Shown in pieces: positions 17,715-26,666 of a stretch of DNA of 50,126 nucleotides. The DNA lies in NCBI RefSeq assembly GCF_030160295.1, contig NZ_BSOB01000057.1:60326-110451 (forward strand), read 5' to 3'. The position numbers and the translations under genes were made by a program. The number at the start of each line of letters is the position of its first letter. The stretch's first letter is position 1. The notes beneath the pieces are model-generated. The model saw only the letters and a list, made by a program, of their open reading frames with translations, was not told the DNA's origin and ran no database searches. Source of the stretch: Dyella acidisoli (lineage in GTDB: Bacteria; Pseudomonadota; Gammaproteobacteria; Xanthomonadales; Rhodanobacteraceae).

Positions 17715-17856
17715 CCCTCCCCTGCTTGGCAGGGGAGGGCTGCGGTGGGATTGCATGAGCTTGCCGCGAGGTTGGCTTCACCCCACCTCCTCCGGCCTGC
17801 CGGAGGAGAAGAGAGCGTATGTTCCCCTACTGCACGTAGGGGAGGGAGCGGATCGC
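17715..17856. repeat. Cluster of CCCTCCCC-type palindromes
   Basis: Three hairpins occur in 142 bases: an 11-bp CCCTCCCCTGC/GCAGGGGAGGG stem (17715-17725 with 17729-17739), a CTCCTCCGG/CCGGAGGAG stem around 17787-17809, and CCCCTAC/GTAGGGG around 17824-17842. The flanks carry GGTGGG and its inverse CCCCACC, so the cluster is a variant of the inverted repeat family at 28845 and 35348. Confidence 0.7.
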
Positions 17857-17879
17857 GGCAAGAAGAAACTGCTTCATCA

Positions 17880-18194
17880 TCAACGCGGCTGCCCGTGTTC
17901 ATCGACTACCAGGTAATGCCGCTCCCCACGCTGCGCATCGAAGTAAACGGCGGTGAGCTGGCCCGTATTCGGATCGACGAATCGCTCGCCCGTATCTTTC
18001 CAGCTGGGATCCGGTCCACCACGCAGCAACGGCTTGTAGCGCCAGCGTTCGATCGCCAGCCCCACTACCAGCAGCAAGCCGCCGAAGATCAGCTGCGGCA
18101 GCAAAGCCACCATCACACCGGTTAGGACGGCGATGCCCGCACCGACCAGCATCACGCCGCCAAGCACGTACAGCACGACAGGTAACACGCGCAT
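17880..18194 (-). CDS. Small membrane protein, 104 aa
   Basis: Two closely spaced hydrophobic segments fill residues about 4-50 (VVLYVLGGVMLVGAGIAVL, then LIFGGLLLVVGLAIER). A hydrophilic tail with GERFVDPNTGQLTAVYFD and ERHYLVVDEHG follows, probably facing the cytoplasm. I do not recognise the family beyond a two-helix membrane anchor with a beta-rich tail. The ATG follows the stop of the YbjQ-type gene after 3 bases, so the two are surely co-transcribed. Confidence 0.8.
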   Translation of the reverse strand: MRVLPVVLYVLGGVMLVGAGIAVLTGVMVALLPQLIFGGLLLVVGLAIERWRYKPLLRGGPDPSWKDTGERFVDPNTGQLTAVYFDAQRGERHYLVVDEHGQPR

Positions 18195-18197
18195 TGC

Positions 18198-18521
18198 TCA
18201 GGTCGGAGGATCAAGCACTACGGCAGTGCCGTAGGCCACGATCTCGCTCATGGTCTGGCCGATTTCGGCCGAATCGAAGCGCATCATCACCACCGCGTTC
18301 GCGCCCATCAGCTTGGCGTTGGCGACCAGGCGGTCCAGCGCGTGGCGGCGGGCTTCCTCCAACATGGCCGTGTATTCATGAATCTCGCCGCCGACCAGCG
18401 AGCGCAGACCCGCCATGACGTTGCCGCCGATGCCGCGGCTGCGCACTACCACACCGAACACCTGCCCCTTCACCTGGACCACCTGATGGCCGGGAACATT
18501 CTCGGTCGTCACCACCAACAT
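18198..18521 (-). CDS. YbjQ/UPF0145 family protein (DUF74)
   Basis: 107 aa, the normal length of the YbjQ family, which forms pentameric rings and has been described as putative heavy-metal-binding. MLVVTTENVPGHQV, GVVVRSRGIGGNVMAG and ANAVVMMRFD are the conserved blocks. Function is not established. ATG 18521 has AAGGAG 8 bases upstream, so a much longer frame from 18884, which would run through the divergent peptidase gene, is rejected. It is translationally close to the small membrane protein gene. Confidence 0.9.
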   Translation of the reverse strand: MLVVTTENVPGHQVVQVKGQVFGVVVRSRGIGGNVMAGLRSLVGGEIHEYTAMLEEARRHALDRLVANAKLMGANAVVMMRFDSAEIGQTMSEIVAYGTAVVLDPPT

Positions 18522-18675
18522 AGCCTCGCTCCTTTTTTCGGGGAAAAACTTGCGATGTGCGCACGATACCCTGTCTTTACCTGGTGCGCGCGTGTCTCTT
18601 CTGGCACTTCGGCAAATATGCGGCAATGTGGCAACATTCCATGATCTACCGTTGTCCTCAACAAGGATCCCGTAC

Positions 18676-21387
18676 ATGACGTCGAGCCCGTTCAAGACAT
18701 TGGCATGGAGCATATTGCTGGGTGTGGGTCTGGTGAGCGCCAGCATCCCGGCCCGCGCCGACGCGCCCGCGACGTCCAAAGCCGTCGCCAACGATAACAA
18801 CGTGCTGCACGCCACCCTCGACAACGGCATGCGTGTGGTGATCGTGCGCGAAACGCTGTCGCCGATGGTTACCACGCAGATCACCTATCTAGCTGGCGGC
18901 TATCAGACGCCGGATGGTTTCCCCGGTACGGCGCATGCGCTGGAACATATGATGTTCCGCGACAGCAAGGGCATGACCGGCGCCCAGCTCAACGAAATGA
19001 CCGGCAAGATGGGTGCGGACAACAACGCCTTCACCACCAACGACGCCACGCAGTATTACTTTGTGGCGCCATCGAATTATCTCGACCTGCTGTTGCGCAT
19101 CGAATCGACGCGCATGAACGGCGCGCTGCTCACCCAGCAGGAGTGGGAACGCGAGCGTGGCGCGATCGAGCAGGAAGTATCGCGCGATATTTCCGAACCG
19201 GAATTTCTGGCCTTCCAGAAGGCTGAGCGCATTCTGTATGCGGGCACCGGTTATCAAGACGATCCTCTGGGCACGCGCTCGTCGTTCGGCAAGACCACGG
19301 CCACGGACCTACAGAAGTTCTACCAGGATTGGTATACGCCCAACAACGCGCTGCTGGTGATCGTGGGCGATGTAGATCCGCAGCAGACGCTGGCGAAAGT
19401 GCGAGAGCTGTTTGACAAGATTCCAAAGCGCACGTCACCTGAGCGCGTGGCCCTGAAGCTGCAGCCCGTAAAACCGGAGACCATTGCCTCCACCACGCCA
19501 CGCGGCACAGGCTCCGTGCAATTCATGTATCGCATGCCAGGCATGATGGACAAGGACAACGCCGCTGCGCAGGTACTGCTGGATGTACTCACCAATGCGC
19601 GCAGTTCATTGTCGGCCCTTGCGGTGCAAGGCAAGGTGCTCAGCACTAATGCGCAACTGCAGCCTTTCAGCTATGGCGGCGTTGGTGTGATCGAAGTGAG
19701 CTTTCCCAAAGGTGGCGACGCCAAGAAAGCGCAAGGGGATCTGGAAAGCGTCATCGATGACTTGCTGAAGAACGGCGCACCTGCCGACCTGGTCGAAGCG
19801 TCGAAACGTTCGGAAATCGCACAGGCCGAATTCAACAAGAACAGCGCAGTGACGCTCGCCAGCGCGTGGTCGCAGTCCATCGCCTGGATGGGCCTGAATT
19901 CACCTGAGGAAGCCGAGGAGCAGATCCGCAACGTCAGCGTGGACGACGTGAACCGTATAGCGCGGCAATATCTGAAGTCGAGCGAGCGCGTGACCGTGGT
20001 GCTCACGCCCGACGAGAACGGCAAGCGTCCGCCGGATAGCAGCGGCTTTGGCGGTTCCGAATCCTTCAACAGCAACGATCGTCTGGATGGACCGCTGCCC
20101 GATTGGGCCACTGAAAAACTCAGCAAGCTTGAGATGCCGCGCTGGACGCTGGCGCCGGTGGAAATGAAGCTGGATAACGGCATCCGCCTGATCGTGCAAC
20201 CGGCCAGCATCAGCAAGACCGTCACGGTGATGGGCCACATCGACAACAATCCCAAGTTGCAGGAGCCGTCCGGCAAGGACGGCGTGTCACGCCTCCTCGG
20301 CTCGCTGTTCGATTACGGCAGCGCCACACTGGATCGCGATGCATTCCACAAGGCGCTGGACGACATCTCCGCCACCGAAAACGGTGGCACCGATTTCGGC
20401 GTGGCCGCGCTCAGCAACCAGTTTGATCGCGCCGTGCAACTGCTGGCCGACAACGAACTGCACCCTGCCCTGCCCAAGGAAGGCTTCGATGTGCAGCAGG
20501 AAACGTTGGCACGCGCGCTTGCGGGCGAAATGCAATCGCCGCAGTACAAGATGATGAAGGCACTGCGCGCCGGTTTGCTGCCTGCCGGCGATCCGGATCT
20601 GCGCCTGCCCACGCCCGACTCCATCGGGTCGCTAAGCTTGCAGGACGTCAAGGATTATCACGCGAAGACCTATCGCCCCGATCTCACCACCATCGTGGTC
20701 GTTGGCGATGTGACGCCCGAACAAGCCAAGGCCACCGTGCAACGCTACTTTGGCCAATGGAAAGCAGAAGGCCCGAAGCCTGATGTGATCTCCAAATCGG
20801 TACCCGTGAACCCCACCGGCTACGTGGTGATCGACAACCCGTATGCCTCGCAGGATCAAGTGCTGACGGGCCAGATGCTCGCGCTCACCATGCACAACCC
20901 GGACCGCTATGCCTTGCAGTTGGGCAACAACGTCCTCGGTGGCAATGGTTTCGCTTCGCGCTTGATGACCGACATTCGTGTGAAGCACGGTTACGCGTAC
21001 GGTGCAGGTTCCGGCATGCACTTCGACCGTTCGCGCTCGATCTTCTTCATCCAATACGGTAGCGATCCAGACAAGGTCGCGCCCGTCAATGCGTTGATCC
21101 GCCAGAACCTGGTCGACATGCAGACCACGCCGATCAAGCAGAGCGAGCTCGACAACGCGCGCCAGTATGAGATCCGCTCCATTCCCGTGGGCGTCTCAAG
21201 CATCAGCAGCATCGCGCGTTCACTGCTCGATTGGGCGTGGCACGGCGAACCATTGAATCAGCCGATGGTGGCAGCCAAGCACTACTTCACGTTGACGCCT
21301 GCGCAAGTGCAAGCGGCGTTCAAGAAGTATCTGAAGCCGGAGAGCCTGATGCAGGTGGTGCAGGGGCCGCCGCCGGCGAAGCATTGA
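18676..21387 (+). CDS. Exported two-domain M16 zinc peptidase (insulinase family)
   Basis: 903 aa from ATG 18676, preceded by AAGGA. The N-terminal signal peptide is about 28 residues (ILLGVGLVSASIPARADA), so it works in the periplasm. The first M16 domain has the inverted zinc motif HALEH (87-91) and the distal Glu near 165-167 in RGAIEQE. The second half (about residue 500-900) repeats the fold without this motif and should be the inactive partner domain, with the R/Y substrate-binding motif near TDIRVKHGYAYG. PqqL-type enzymes of this architecture degrade peptides or imported proteins. A 14-bp hairpin follows the gene. Confidence 0.93.
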   Translation: MTSSPFKTLAWSILLGVGLVSASIPARADAPATSKAVANDNNVLHATLDNGMRVVIVRETLSPMVTTQITYLAGGYQTPDGFPGTAHALEHMMFRDSKGMTGAQLNEMTGKMGADNNAFTTNDATQYYFVAPSNYLDLLLRIESTRMNGALLTQQEWERERGAIEQEVSRDISEPEFLAFQKAERILYAGTGYQDDPLGTRSSFGKTTATDLQKFYQDWYTPNNALLVIVGDVDPQQTLAKVRELFDKIPKRTSPERVALKLQPVKPETIASTTPRGTGSVQFMYRMPGMMDKDNAAAQVLLDVLTNARSSLSALAVQGKVLSTNAQLQPFSYGGVGVIEVSFPKGGDAKKAQGDLESVIDDLLKNGAPADLVEASKRSEIAQAEFNKNSAVTLASAWSQSIAWMGLNSPEEAEEQIRNVSVDDVNRIARQYLKSSERVTVVLTPDENGKRPPDSSGFGGSESFNSNDRLDGPLPDWATEKLSKLEMPRWTLAPVEMKLDNGIRLIVQPASISKTVTVMGHIDNNPKLQEPSGKDGVSRLLGSLFDYGSATLDRDAFHKALDDISATENGGTDFGVAALSNQFDRAVQLLADNELHPALPKEGFDVQQETLARALAGEMQSPQYKMMKALRAGLLPAGDPDLRLPTPDSIGSLSLQDVKDYHAKTYRPDLTTIVVVGDVTPEQAKATVQRYFGQWKAEGPKPDVISKSVPVNPTGYVVIDNPYASQDQVLTGQMLALTMHNPDRYALQLGNNVLGGNGFASRLMTDIRVKHGYAYGAGSGMHFDRSRSIFFIQYGSDPDKVAPVNALIRQNLVDMQTTPIKQSELDNARQYEIRSIPVGVSSISSIARSLLDWAWHGEPLNQPMVAAKHYFTLTPAQVQAAFKKYLKPESLMQVVQGPPPAKH

Positions 21388-21392
21388 TACAT

Positions 21393-21427
21393 GTCCATCC
21401 CGCTCCCTTGTGCGGAGCGGGATGGAC
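21393..21427 (+). terminator. 14-bp hairpin after the M16 peptidase gene
   Basis: GTCCATCCCGCTCC pairs perfectly with GGAGCGGGATGGAC around a 7-base loop. It starts 6 bases after the stop and is followed by GAGAAAAA rather than a T run, so it may end transcription inefficiently or protect the 3' end. Confidence 0.55.
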
Positions 21428-21679
21428 GAGAAAAACATGATCGAATTCCGTGTAAATACACGGATTTACGCACATCTTTGCGCGACGTATACTCCATTTC
21501 GTGCTATGGAGGCGTAGGTCATGCATGCCGCCAAAGTTTTCAAAATGTGCAATCCGCAGGCCTCCCGCACGCCAGCTGACCTGGCGCACGAACGCCCAGA
21601 AACGTGTGGGCGCCTGCGGAATCACCGGGACACACCACTCGCTCCTCCAATTCTCAGACAAGCATGATCGGAGAACATC

Positions 21680-22630
21680 ATGCGACCTGTCGTCTCGATC
21701 ATCGTGCCGATATTCAATCGCCCGCACTTTCTGCGCGCTGCGGTCGAGTCGGTCTTCGCACAGACCTTTGGGGATTGGGAGCTGATTCTTGCCGATGATG
21801 GCTCCGGCAGCGAAACGGTCGCGTACATGCACCAGCTGCAACAGCAACAACCACGTGTCAGGCTGCTGCGACTCCCGCACCGCGGTAACGTCGCGGCCGT
21901 GCGCAACGCTGGGTTGCGTGAGGCGTCCGGCGAATACATCGCTTTTCTGGATACCGATGACGTGTGGGTTCCTACCAAGTTGGAAGCACAGATCGCTTCC
22001 CTGCGTGCGAAGAGCGACCGCAAGTGGAGCTACACCGGATTCCGCCTGGTCGACGCATCACTGACCCCCCTGCCCAGGGCACCGCAATTCAGTGCGGCGG
22101 ATGGCTGGATCATCGATGCCCTGTTGCGTGCAGAGACCACGATCGCACAGTCGAGCGTAGTGGTCCGCCGGGACTTCTTCGATGAGGTAGGCCCGTATGA
22201 CGAGTCGATGCGATGGTGCAGTGACTACGAGCTTGCGGCGCGCTTCGCGCTACGTGGCGCAGCCGACTGTATCGATCAGCCGCTCGTTATGATCCGACGC
22301 CATACAGAGCACTGCTGTGACGATGTGAGTGCCTGCCACGACGTCGTCGTCGCGCTCAAGACGATCCGTCGATACGCCATGGGTGCCCACACCCGGGGGA
22401 TCTTGCACAGGCGGATCGCCATGGCTTCCGCGTTCCTCGCGAGGAGTCAGGCAGTGTATGGATTCAAGCTATCCGCTCTTGCCACCGTGCTTGGGAGCGC
22501 GCACTACTCGTGGCGTTACAGTCAGTGGTGGTTGATCGCGGCGGAAGCGACCGCGCGGGCACTGATTCCAACATCCGCGCAGAACGTCCTGCGCCGGGCG
22601 CGTTACGCGCTCAGGCCCCGGCATTCCTGA
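21680..22630 (+). CDS. Family 2 glycosyltransferase
   Basis: 316 aa, cytoplasmic GT-A fold. The N-terminus VVSIIVPIFNRPHFLRAAVE is typical of GT2, with the nucleotide-binding acids at ADD (38-40) and the DxD motif DTDD (91-94). Later W-C-S-D-YEL (about residue 177) marks the acceptor region with the catalytic Asp. It should transfer a sugar from a nucleotide donor onto a lipid, glycan or protein. The ABC exporter gene follows after 7 bases, so the two form a unit. A 292-base spacer precedes it. The acceptor is unknown. Confidence 0.9.
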   Translation: MRPVVSIIVPIFNRPHFLRAAVESVFAQTFGDWELILADDGSGSETVAYMHQLQQQQPRVRLLRLPHRGNVAAVRNAGLREASGEYIAFLDTDDVWVPTKLEAQIASLRAKSDRKWSYTGFRLVDASLTPLPRAPQFSAADGWIIDALLRAETTIAQSSVVVRRDFFDEVGPYDESMRWCSDYELAARFALRGAADCIDQPLVMIRRHTEHCCDDVSACHDVVVALKTIRRYAMGAHTRGILHRRIAMASAFLARSQAVYGFKLSALATVLGSAHYSWRYSQWWLIAAEATARALIPTSAQNVLRRARYALRPRHS

Positions 22631-22637
22631 GCCCCTC

Positions 22638-24419
22638 ATGTCAACAGTACTCGCTCTTTGGCGCTTGCTCGATCATCGTCAGCGGTGGCGGCTGGTCGGG
22701 TTGCAACTGCTGTCGGTGGTGATGGCTTTCTGCACGGTCGGTGGCATCGCCTCCGTCGTTCCTTTCTTCACCGCGCTCGCCAATCCGTACATCATCCAAC
22801 ACAACGCGATCCTGCAAGAGATTTTCCGGCGCCTGCAGTTCAGCAGCGAGACTTCGTTCCTGATTGCTTTAGGAGTGGCCTTTGCCGCGATGGTTCTGCT
22901 GTCGAATGTCGTGAATCTGTTCGGGCAGCTGGCGATCAATCGGTTTGCTTACCGGGTCGGCGATATGCTCTACGTTCGCCTGTTCCATGGATACCTGCTA
23001 CGCGACTACGCATTCCATCTGCGCAACAACAGCTCGGTGCTCGCCACCAAGGTACTGCACGAGACCGCGCGCGTGACGTCGGGGCTTCTGCAGCAAGGAC
23101 TCCTCCTTGTAACGAATGCCATAACGGTGCTCTGCGTCGTCGCCTCTATCGTGTTGCTCAATGCCCCGGTCGCCGTGGCCGTATTTGCGGGGCTGGGCGT
23201 GATCTATGCGGTAATCTACGCCTTTGCCCGCGAGCAGTTGCTGCGCAACGGAGAGGCCGCAGGCCGTTATGGCGCCGAGCGGGTCACCACAGTCAATGAG
23301 AGTCTGGGCGCCATCAAGGAAATCCTTCTGATGCAAGGTCGCGAGCTGTTCGTGCAGCGATTCGCCCGACAATGCAGAGCGTACTCGCGTGCGTTATTCA
23401 GCATCTTTGCTGTCTCGCAGAGTCCGCGATATATCCTCGAATGCGTGACTGTTATTTGCCTCGTTGGTGTCGCCCTGTATTTTCGCAGCCGCGCCGGTGC
23501 CGCCGGCCCGTGGGTAGCCCAATTGAGCTTCGTCGGATTTGCCGCATATCGACTGCTACCGTTGCTGCACCAGGCATTTACCGCGGTAGTGAAGATTCGT
23601 GCCGACCACCCCGCATTCGTCAGCATCAACCTCGACATGCCCCGCTTTCCGCCTGAGGAGATGCTACCTCCCAGCGAAGCGGAACGAGCGATGTGGCACG
23701 GCAGGCCACGCGAGGAAATCCGCTTGCGCGAGGTGTGCTTTCACTATGCAGCCGATCGCCCCGCGGCGATCTTGAACGTCTCGCTCGCTATTCCCGCAGG
23801 CTCGGTCGTAGGTTTCATAGGGAGCAACGGTTCCGGCAAGACGACCCTGCTCGATCTGGTCAGTGGATTGCTCGCACCGCAATCGGGATGCATCGAGGTT
23901 GACGGAGTGACGCTCGACAACACGAATTGGAACGCGTGGCGCTCCACCATCGCCTATGTCCCACAGCAGGCATTCCTGCTCGATGCGACGTTTGCGGAGA
24001 ATATCGCGCTGGGTGTCCCCACTGAGCAGATCGAGATCGCACGTGTGGAAACAGCGGTACGGCAGGCGTGCCTGGAGGAGTGCGTGGCAGCCTTTCCCAA
24101 CGGCCTTCAAGAGCGGCTCGGCGAGCGCGGTAGCCGTTTGAGCGGTGGGCAGCGACAACGGCTAGCCATTGCGCGAGCGCTGTATCGCGATGCTTCAGTG
24201 TTGATCATGGATGAAGCGACGAGCGCGCTGGACATTGCCGCCGAAAGCGAGATCGTCGAGATGCTCAACACGTTGAGAGGTGATCGCACCATAATCGTCG
24301 TCGCGCATAGAACCCAGTCGTTGCGCTACTGCGATCTGATCTTCGAGCTAGAGGGCGGCAGGATCGCTCGAGACGGAACGTATGGCCAGATCTTGGCGAC
24401 GCCCAGGGTGTTGGCCTAA
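22638..24419 (+). CDS. ABC exporter, fused permease and ATPase (MsbA/PglK-like)
   Basis: 593 aa. Residues about 15-310 hold six membrane helices; about 358-590 is the ATPase. Walker A is GSNGSGKT (395-402), signature LSGGQ (501-505), Walker B VLIMDE (521-526), and the switch His lies in VVAHRTQ. Type I exporters of this form flip lipid-linked sugars or lipids. Directly behind a GT2 gene, a role in exporting a glycosylated lipid carrier, as for PglK, is plausible. The neighbour on the other side is a convergent transporter gene. Confidence 0.92.
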   Translation: MSTVLALWRLLDHRQRWRLVGLQLLSVVMAFCTVGGIASVVPFFTALANPYIIQHNAILQEIFRRLQFSSETSFLIALGVAFAAMVLLSNVVNLFGQLAINRFAYRVGDMLYVRLFHGYLLRDYAFHLRNNSSVLATKVLHETARVTSGLLQQGLLLVTNAITVLCVVASIVLLNAPVAVAVFAGLGVIYAVIYAFAREQLLRNGEAAGRYGAERVTTVNESLGAIKEILLMQGRELFVQRFARQCRAYSRALFSIFAVSQSPRYILECVTVICLVGVALYFRSRAGAAGPWVAQLSFVGFAAYRLLPLLHQAFTAVVKIRADHPAFVSINLDMPRFPPEEMLPPSEAERAMWHGRPREEIRLREVCFHYAADRPAAILNVSLAIPAGSVVGFIGSNGSGKTTLLDLVSGLLAPQSGCIEVDGVTLDNTNWNAWRSTIAYVPQQAFLLDATFAENIALGVPTEQIEIARVETAVRQACLEECVAAFPNGLQERLGERGSRLSGGQRQRLAIARALYRDASVLIMDEATSALDIAAESEIVEMLNTLRGDRTIIVVAHRTQSLRYCDLIFELEGGRIARDGTYGQILATPRVLA

Positions 24420-24427
24420 GAACGGAT

Positions 24428-25639
24428 TCACGCACGCTGACGCTTTTCCAGATCCGGCAAAAACACCGCCAGCACGCCAATCAACGGCAGATACGCGCAC
24501 AGCGAATACACGTAGTCGATACCGTGCGCATCCGCCACGCGGCCGAGCACTGCAGCACCGATGCCGCCCATGCCGAACGCAAAACCAAAGAACAATCCGG
24601 AGATCATGCCCACGCGCCCCGGAATCAGTTCCTGCGCGTAAACCAGAATGGCCGAGAACGCCGAAGACAAAATCAAACCGATCAGCACGGACAACACGCT
24701 CGTCCAGAACAGGTTGGCGTGCGGCAACGCCAGCGTGAACGGTGCGACGCCGAGAATCGAAATCCAGATCACCCACTTGCGCCCTACCCGATCGCCCACC
24801 GGCCCGCCTATCAGCGAACCCGCTGCAACGGCGAACAGGAAAATAAACAGATGCATCTGCGCCGCCTGCACGGAAACGCCAAAGGTGTGGATCAAATAGA
24901 AAGTGAAGTAGCTACTGATGCTGGCGAGGTAGAAATATTTGGAGAAAATCAGCAACCCCAGCACCAGCAGACACAGGTACACCTTGCCGCGACTCAACGC
25001 TTCACCGGCGACATGACGCACCATCTTGCTGCGGCTGACGTGATGCAGTTGATACCAGCGTCCCACCTGCATCAGCACGACCATCGCCAACAAGGCAGCC
25101 AGCGAAAACCACGCCACGCTACCGCGCCCGTGCGGCACGATGATCCAGGCTGCCAGCAGCGGTCCAAGCGATGACCCGGTATTGCCACCCACCTGGAACA
25201 GCGACTGCGCCAAGCCGTGCTGGCCGCCCGATGCCAAGCGCGCCACGCGCGAGGATTCCGGGTGGAACACGGAAGAACCGGTACCGACCAGCGCAGCGGC
25301 CAGCAACAGCACCTGGAAATTCGGCGCCGTAGCCAACAGCAGCAAACCGCAAAGCGTGAAGCCCATGCCCACGGGTAAGGAATAAGGCATCGGCTTGCGA
25401 TCGGTCACCGTGCCAATCAGCGGCTGCAGCAGCGAAGCGGTGATCTGATAGGTAAGCGTGATCAGGCCCACCTGCCCGAAACTGAGCTGGAAATCGTTCT
25501 TCAGCAGCGGATAGATCGCAAGAATCAACGACTGGATCATGTCGTTGAGCAGGTGCGAAAAGCTGATTGCGCCAAGGATGCCGTAATCCGTGCGCGGTGC
25601 GGTCGATGGCAGGGAAACCGATTCGGCAGAGTTCTGCAT
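24428..25639 (-). CDS. MFS efflux transporter, fosmidomycin-resistance (Fsr) type
   Basis: 403 aa, about 12 membrane helices. The block SHLLNDMIQSLILAIYPLLK and GTGSSVFHPESSRVARLASG are hallmarks of the Fsr group of proton-driven exporters, as is SLFQVGGNTGSSLGPLLAA. The group is associated with fosmidomycin and some toxic compounds; the natural substrate here is unknown. The gene is divergent from an AraC-type regulator across a 124-base promoter region, so that regulator probably controls it. It converges on the ABC exporter gene, with 8 bases between stops. Confidence 0.9.
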   Translation of the reverse strand: MQNSAESVSLPSTAPRTDYGILGAISFSHLLNDMIQSLILAIYPLLKNDFQLSFGQVGLITLTYQITASLLQPLIGTVTDRKPMPYSLPVGMGFTLCGLLLLATAPNFQVLLLAAALVGTGSSVFHPESSRVARLASGGQHGLAQSLFQVGGNTGSSLGPLLAAWIIVPHGRGSVAWFSLAALLAMVVLMQVGRWYQLHHVSRSKMVRHVAGEALSRGKVYLCLLVLGLLIFSKYFYLASISSYFTFYLIHTFGVSVQAAQMHLFIFLFAVAAGSLIGGPVGDRVGRKWVIWISILGVAPFTLALPHANLFWTSVLSVLIGLILSSAFSAILVYAQELIPGRVGMISGLFFGFAFGMGGIGAAVLGRVADAHGIDYVYSLCAYLPLIGVLAVFLPDLEKRQRA

Positions 25640-25763
25640 GATTTGGGGGATTGGGGACGGCGAAATTGCCGGTTGCAGGACGCCACCTTAAAGTAGCCTC
25701 CTTCGGCCCGCATACACTATCGGGTCAACTTCTGTCGAAATTGGGCCAGACGCAAGGCACGGC
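25640..25763. promoter_or_regulatory. Divergent promoter region of Fsr pump and AraC regulator
   Basis: A 124-base spacer between two divergent genes, an exporter and its likely regulator. I see no convincing dyad to name as the operator. Confidence 0.4.
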
Positions 25764-26549
25764 ATGCGAAACACCCGGGTCATTGGCTACGAAGACATAC
25801 CGCGCGACGTCGTCGCCACCGGCAACGACTACGCCGCCGGTCACGTCTTGCCGGGTCACGCCCACAAGCGTGGTCAGTGCCTGTACGCCATCACCGGTGT
25901 GCTCACCGTCAACACCAGCGAGGGCAGTTGGGTCGTGCCGCCGACGCGTGCTTTGTGGATTCCCCCAGGTGTGACGCATGCGGTGCACATGGGTGGCTTT
26001 ACGAGCACGCGCAGCGCCTATGTGCTGCCTGAAGTCGCGAAGAAAGCAGGACTTCCCGCACGCTGCACGGTCATCAGTGTGTCGCCCCTGCTGCATGCCC
26101 TGCTATCGGAAGCCGTGGATCTTCCGGCCGAATACGCACTCGGCGGACGCGACGATCACTTGATGCAACTGCTCGTAGCAGAAATCGCCCGCATGCCGTC
26201 CCTGCCCCTCAGCACGCCGCTACCGCAGGAGCCACGACTCGCCAACCTGTGCCGCGCACTGCTCCAATCACCTTCATTGGACATGGACATCGATACGATG
26301 GCGCGGAAGGCTGATATGAGCCGCCGCAGCTTTACACGCCTGTTCCGCGAGCAAACCGGCATGAGCTTCAGCGACTGGCGACAACAGGCCTGCCTGCTCG
26401 CCGCGCTGGCACGGCTCGGCCGTGGGCAGCCGGTGACGCGCGTCGCGATGGAGCTCGGCTATAGCAGTACCAGCGCCTTTACCGCCGCATTTCGGCGTAC
26501 GCTGGGGGCTGCACCCAGTCACTACCTGGCAACCAAAGACCTGTCATGA
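25764..26549 (+). CDS. AraC-family regulator with cupin sensor (NimR-like)
   Basis: 261 aa. Residues about 15-100 form a cupin barrel with the His-containing strand HVLPGHAHKRGQCLYAITG and TRALWIPPGVTHAV, typical of the YeaM/NimR group. The C-terminal double helix-turn-helix (about 165-255) contains DTMARKADMSRRSFTRLF and the final GAAPSHYL. In E. coli NimR represses a divergent MFS pump; the same arrangement exists here with the Fsr-type gene. ATG 25764 has AAGG 8 bases upstream. Confidence 0.88.
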   Translation: MRNTRVIGYEDIPRDVVATGNDYAAGHVLPGHAHKRGQCLYAITGVLTVNTSEGSWVVPPTRALWIPPGVTHAVHMGGFTSTRSAYVLPEVAKKAGLPARCTVISVSPLLHALLSEAVDLPAEYALGGRDDHLMQLLVAEIARMPSLPLSTPLPQEPRLANLCRALLQSPSLDMDIDTMARKADMSRRSFTRLFREQTGMSFSDWRQQACLLAALARLGRGQPVTRVAMELGYSSTSAFTAAFRRTLGAAPSHYLATKDLS

Positions 26550-26666
26550 CAGGTCGTTTCTGCGACTGATGTCATAACCATGTCAACGCGCAGCTACACC
26601 ATGTCAGCACCGTGGCACACTCGACCCAATGACGCCGCCACGGACAATCACCGGAATGATGCATTG

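Noticed and set aside
17664-17756. N-terminal extension of the MurJ-like protein
   Set aside because: The extra codons come from an intergenic palindrome; the first MurJ residues start at ATG 17663.
18522-18884. N-terminal extension of the YbjQ-type protein
   Set aside because: It would overlap the divergent peptidase start; AAGGAG before ATG 18521 fixes the proper start.
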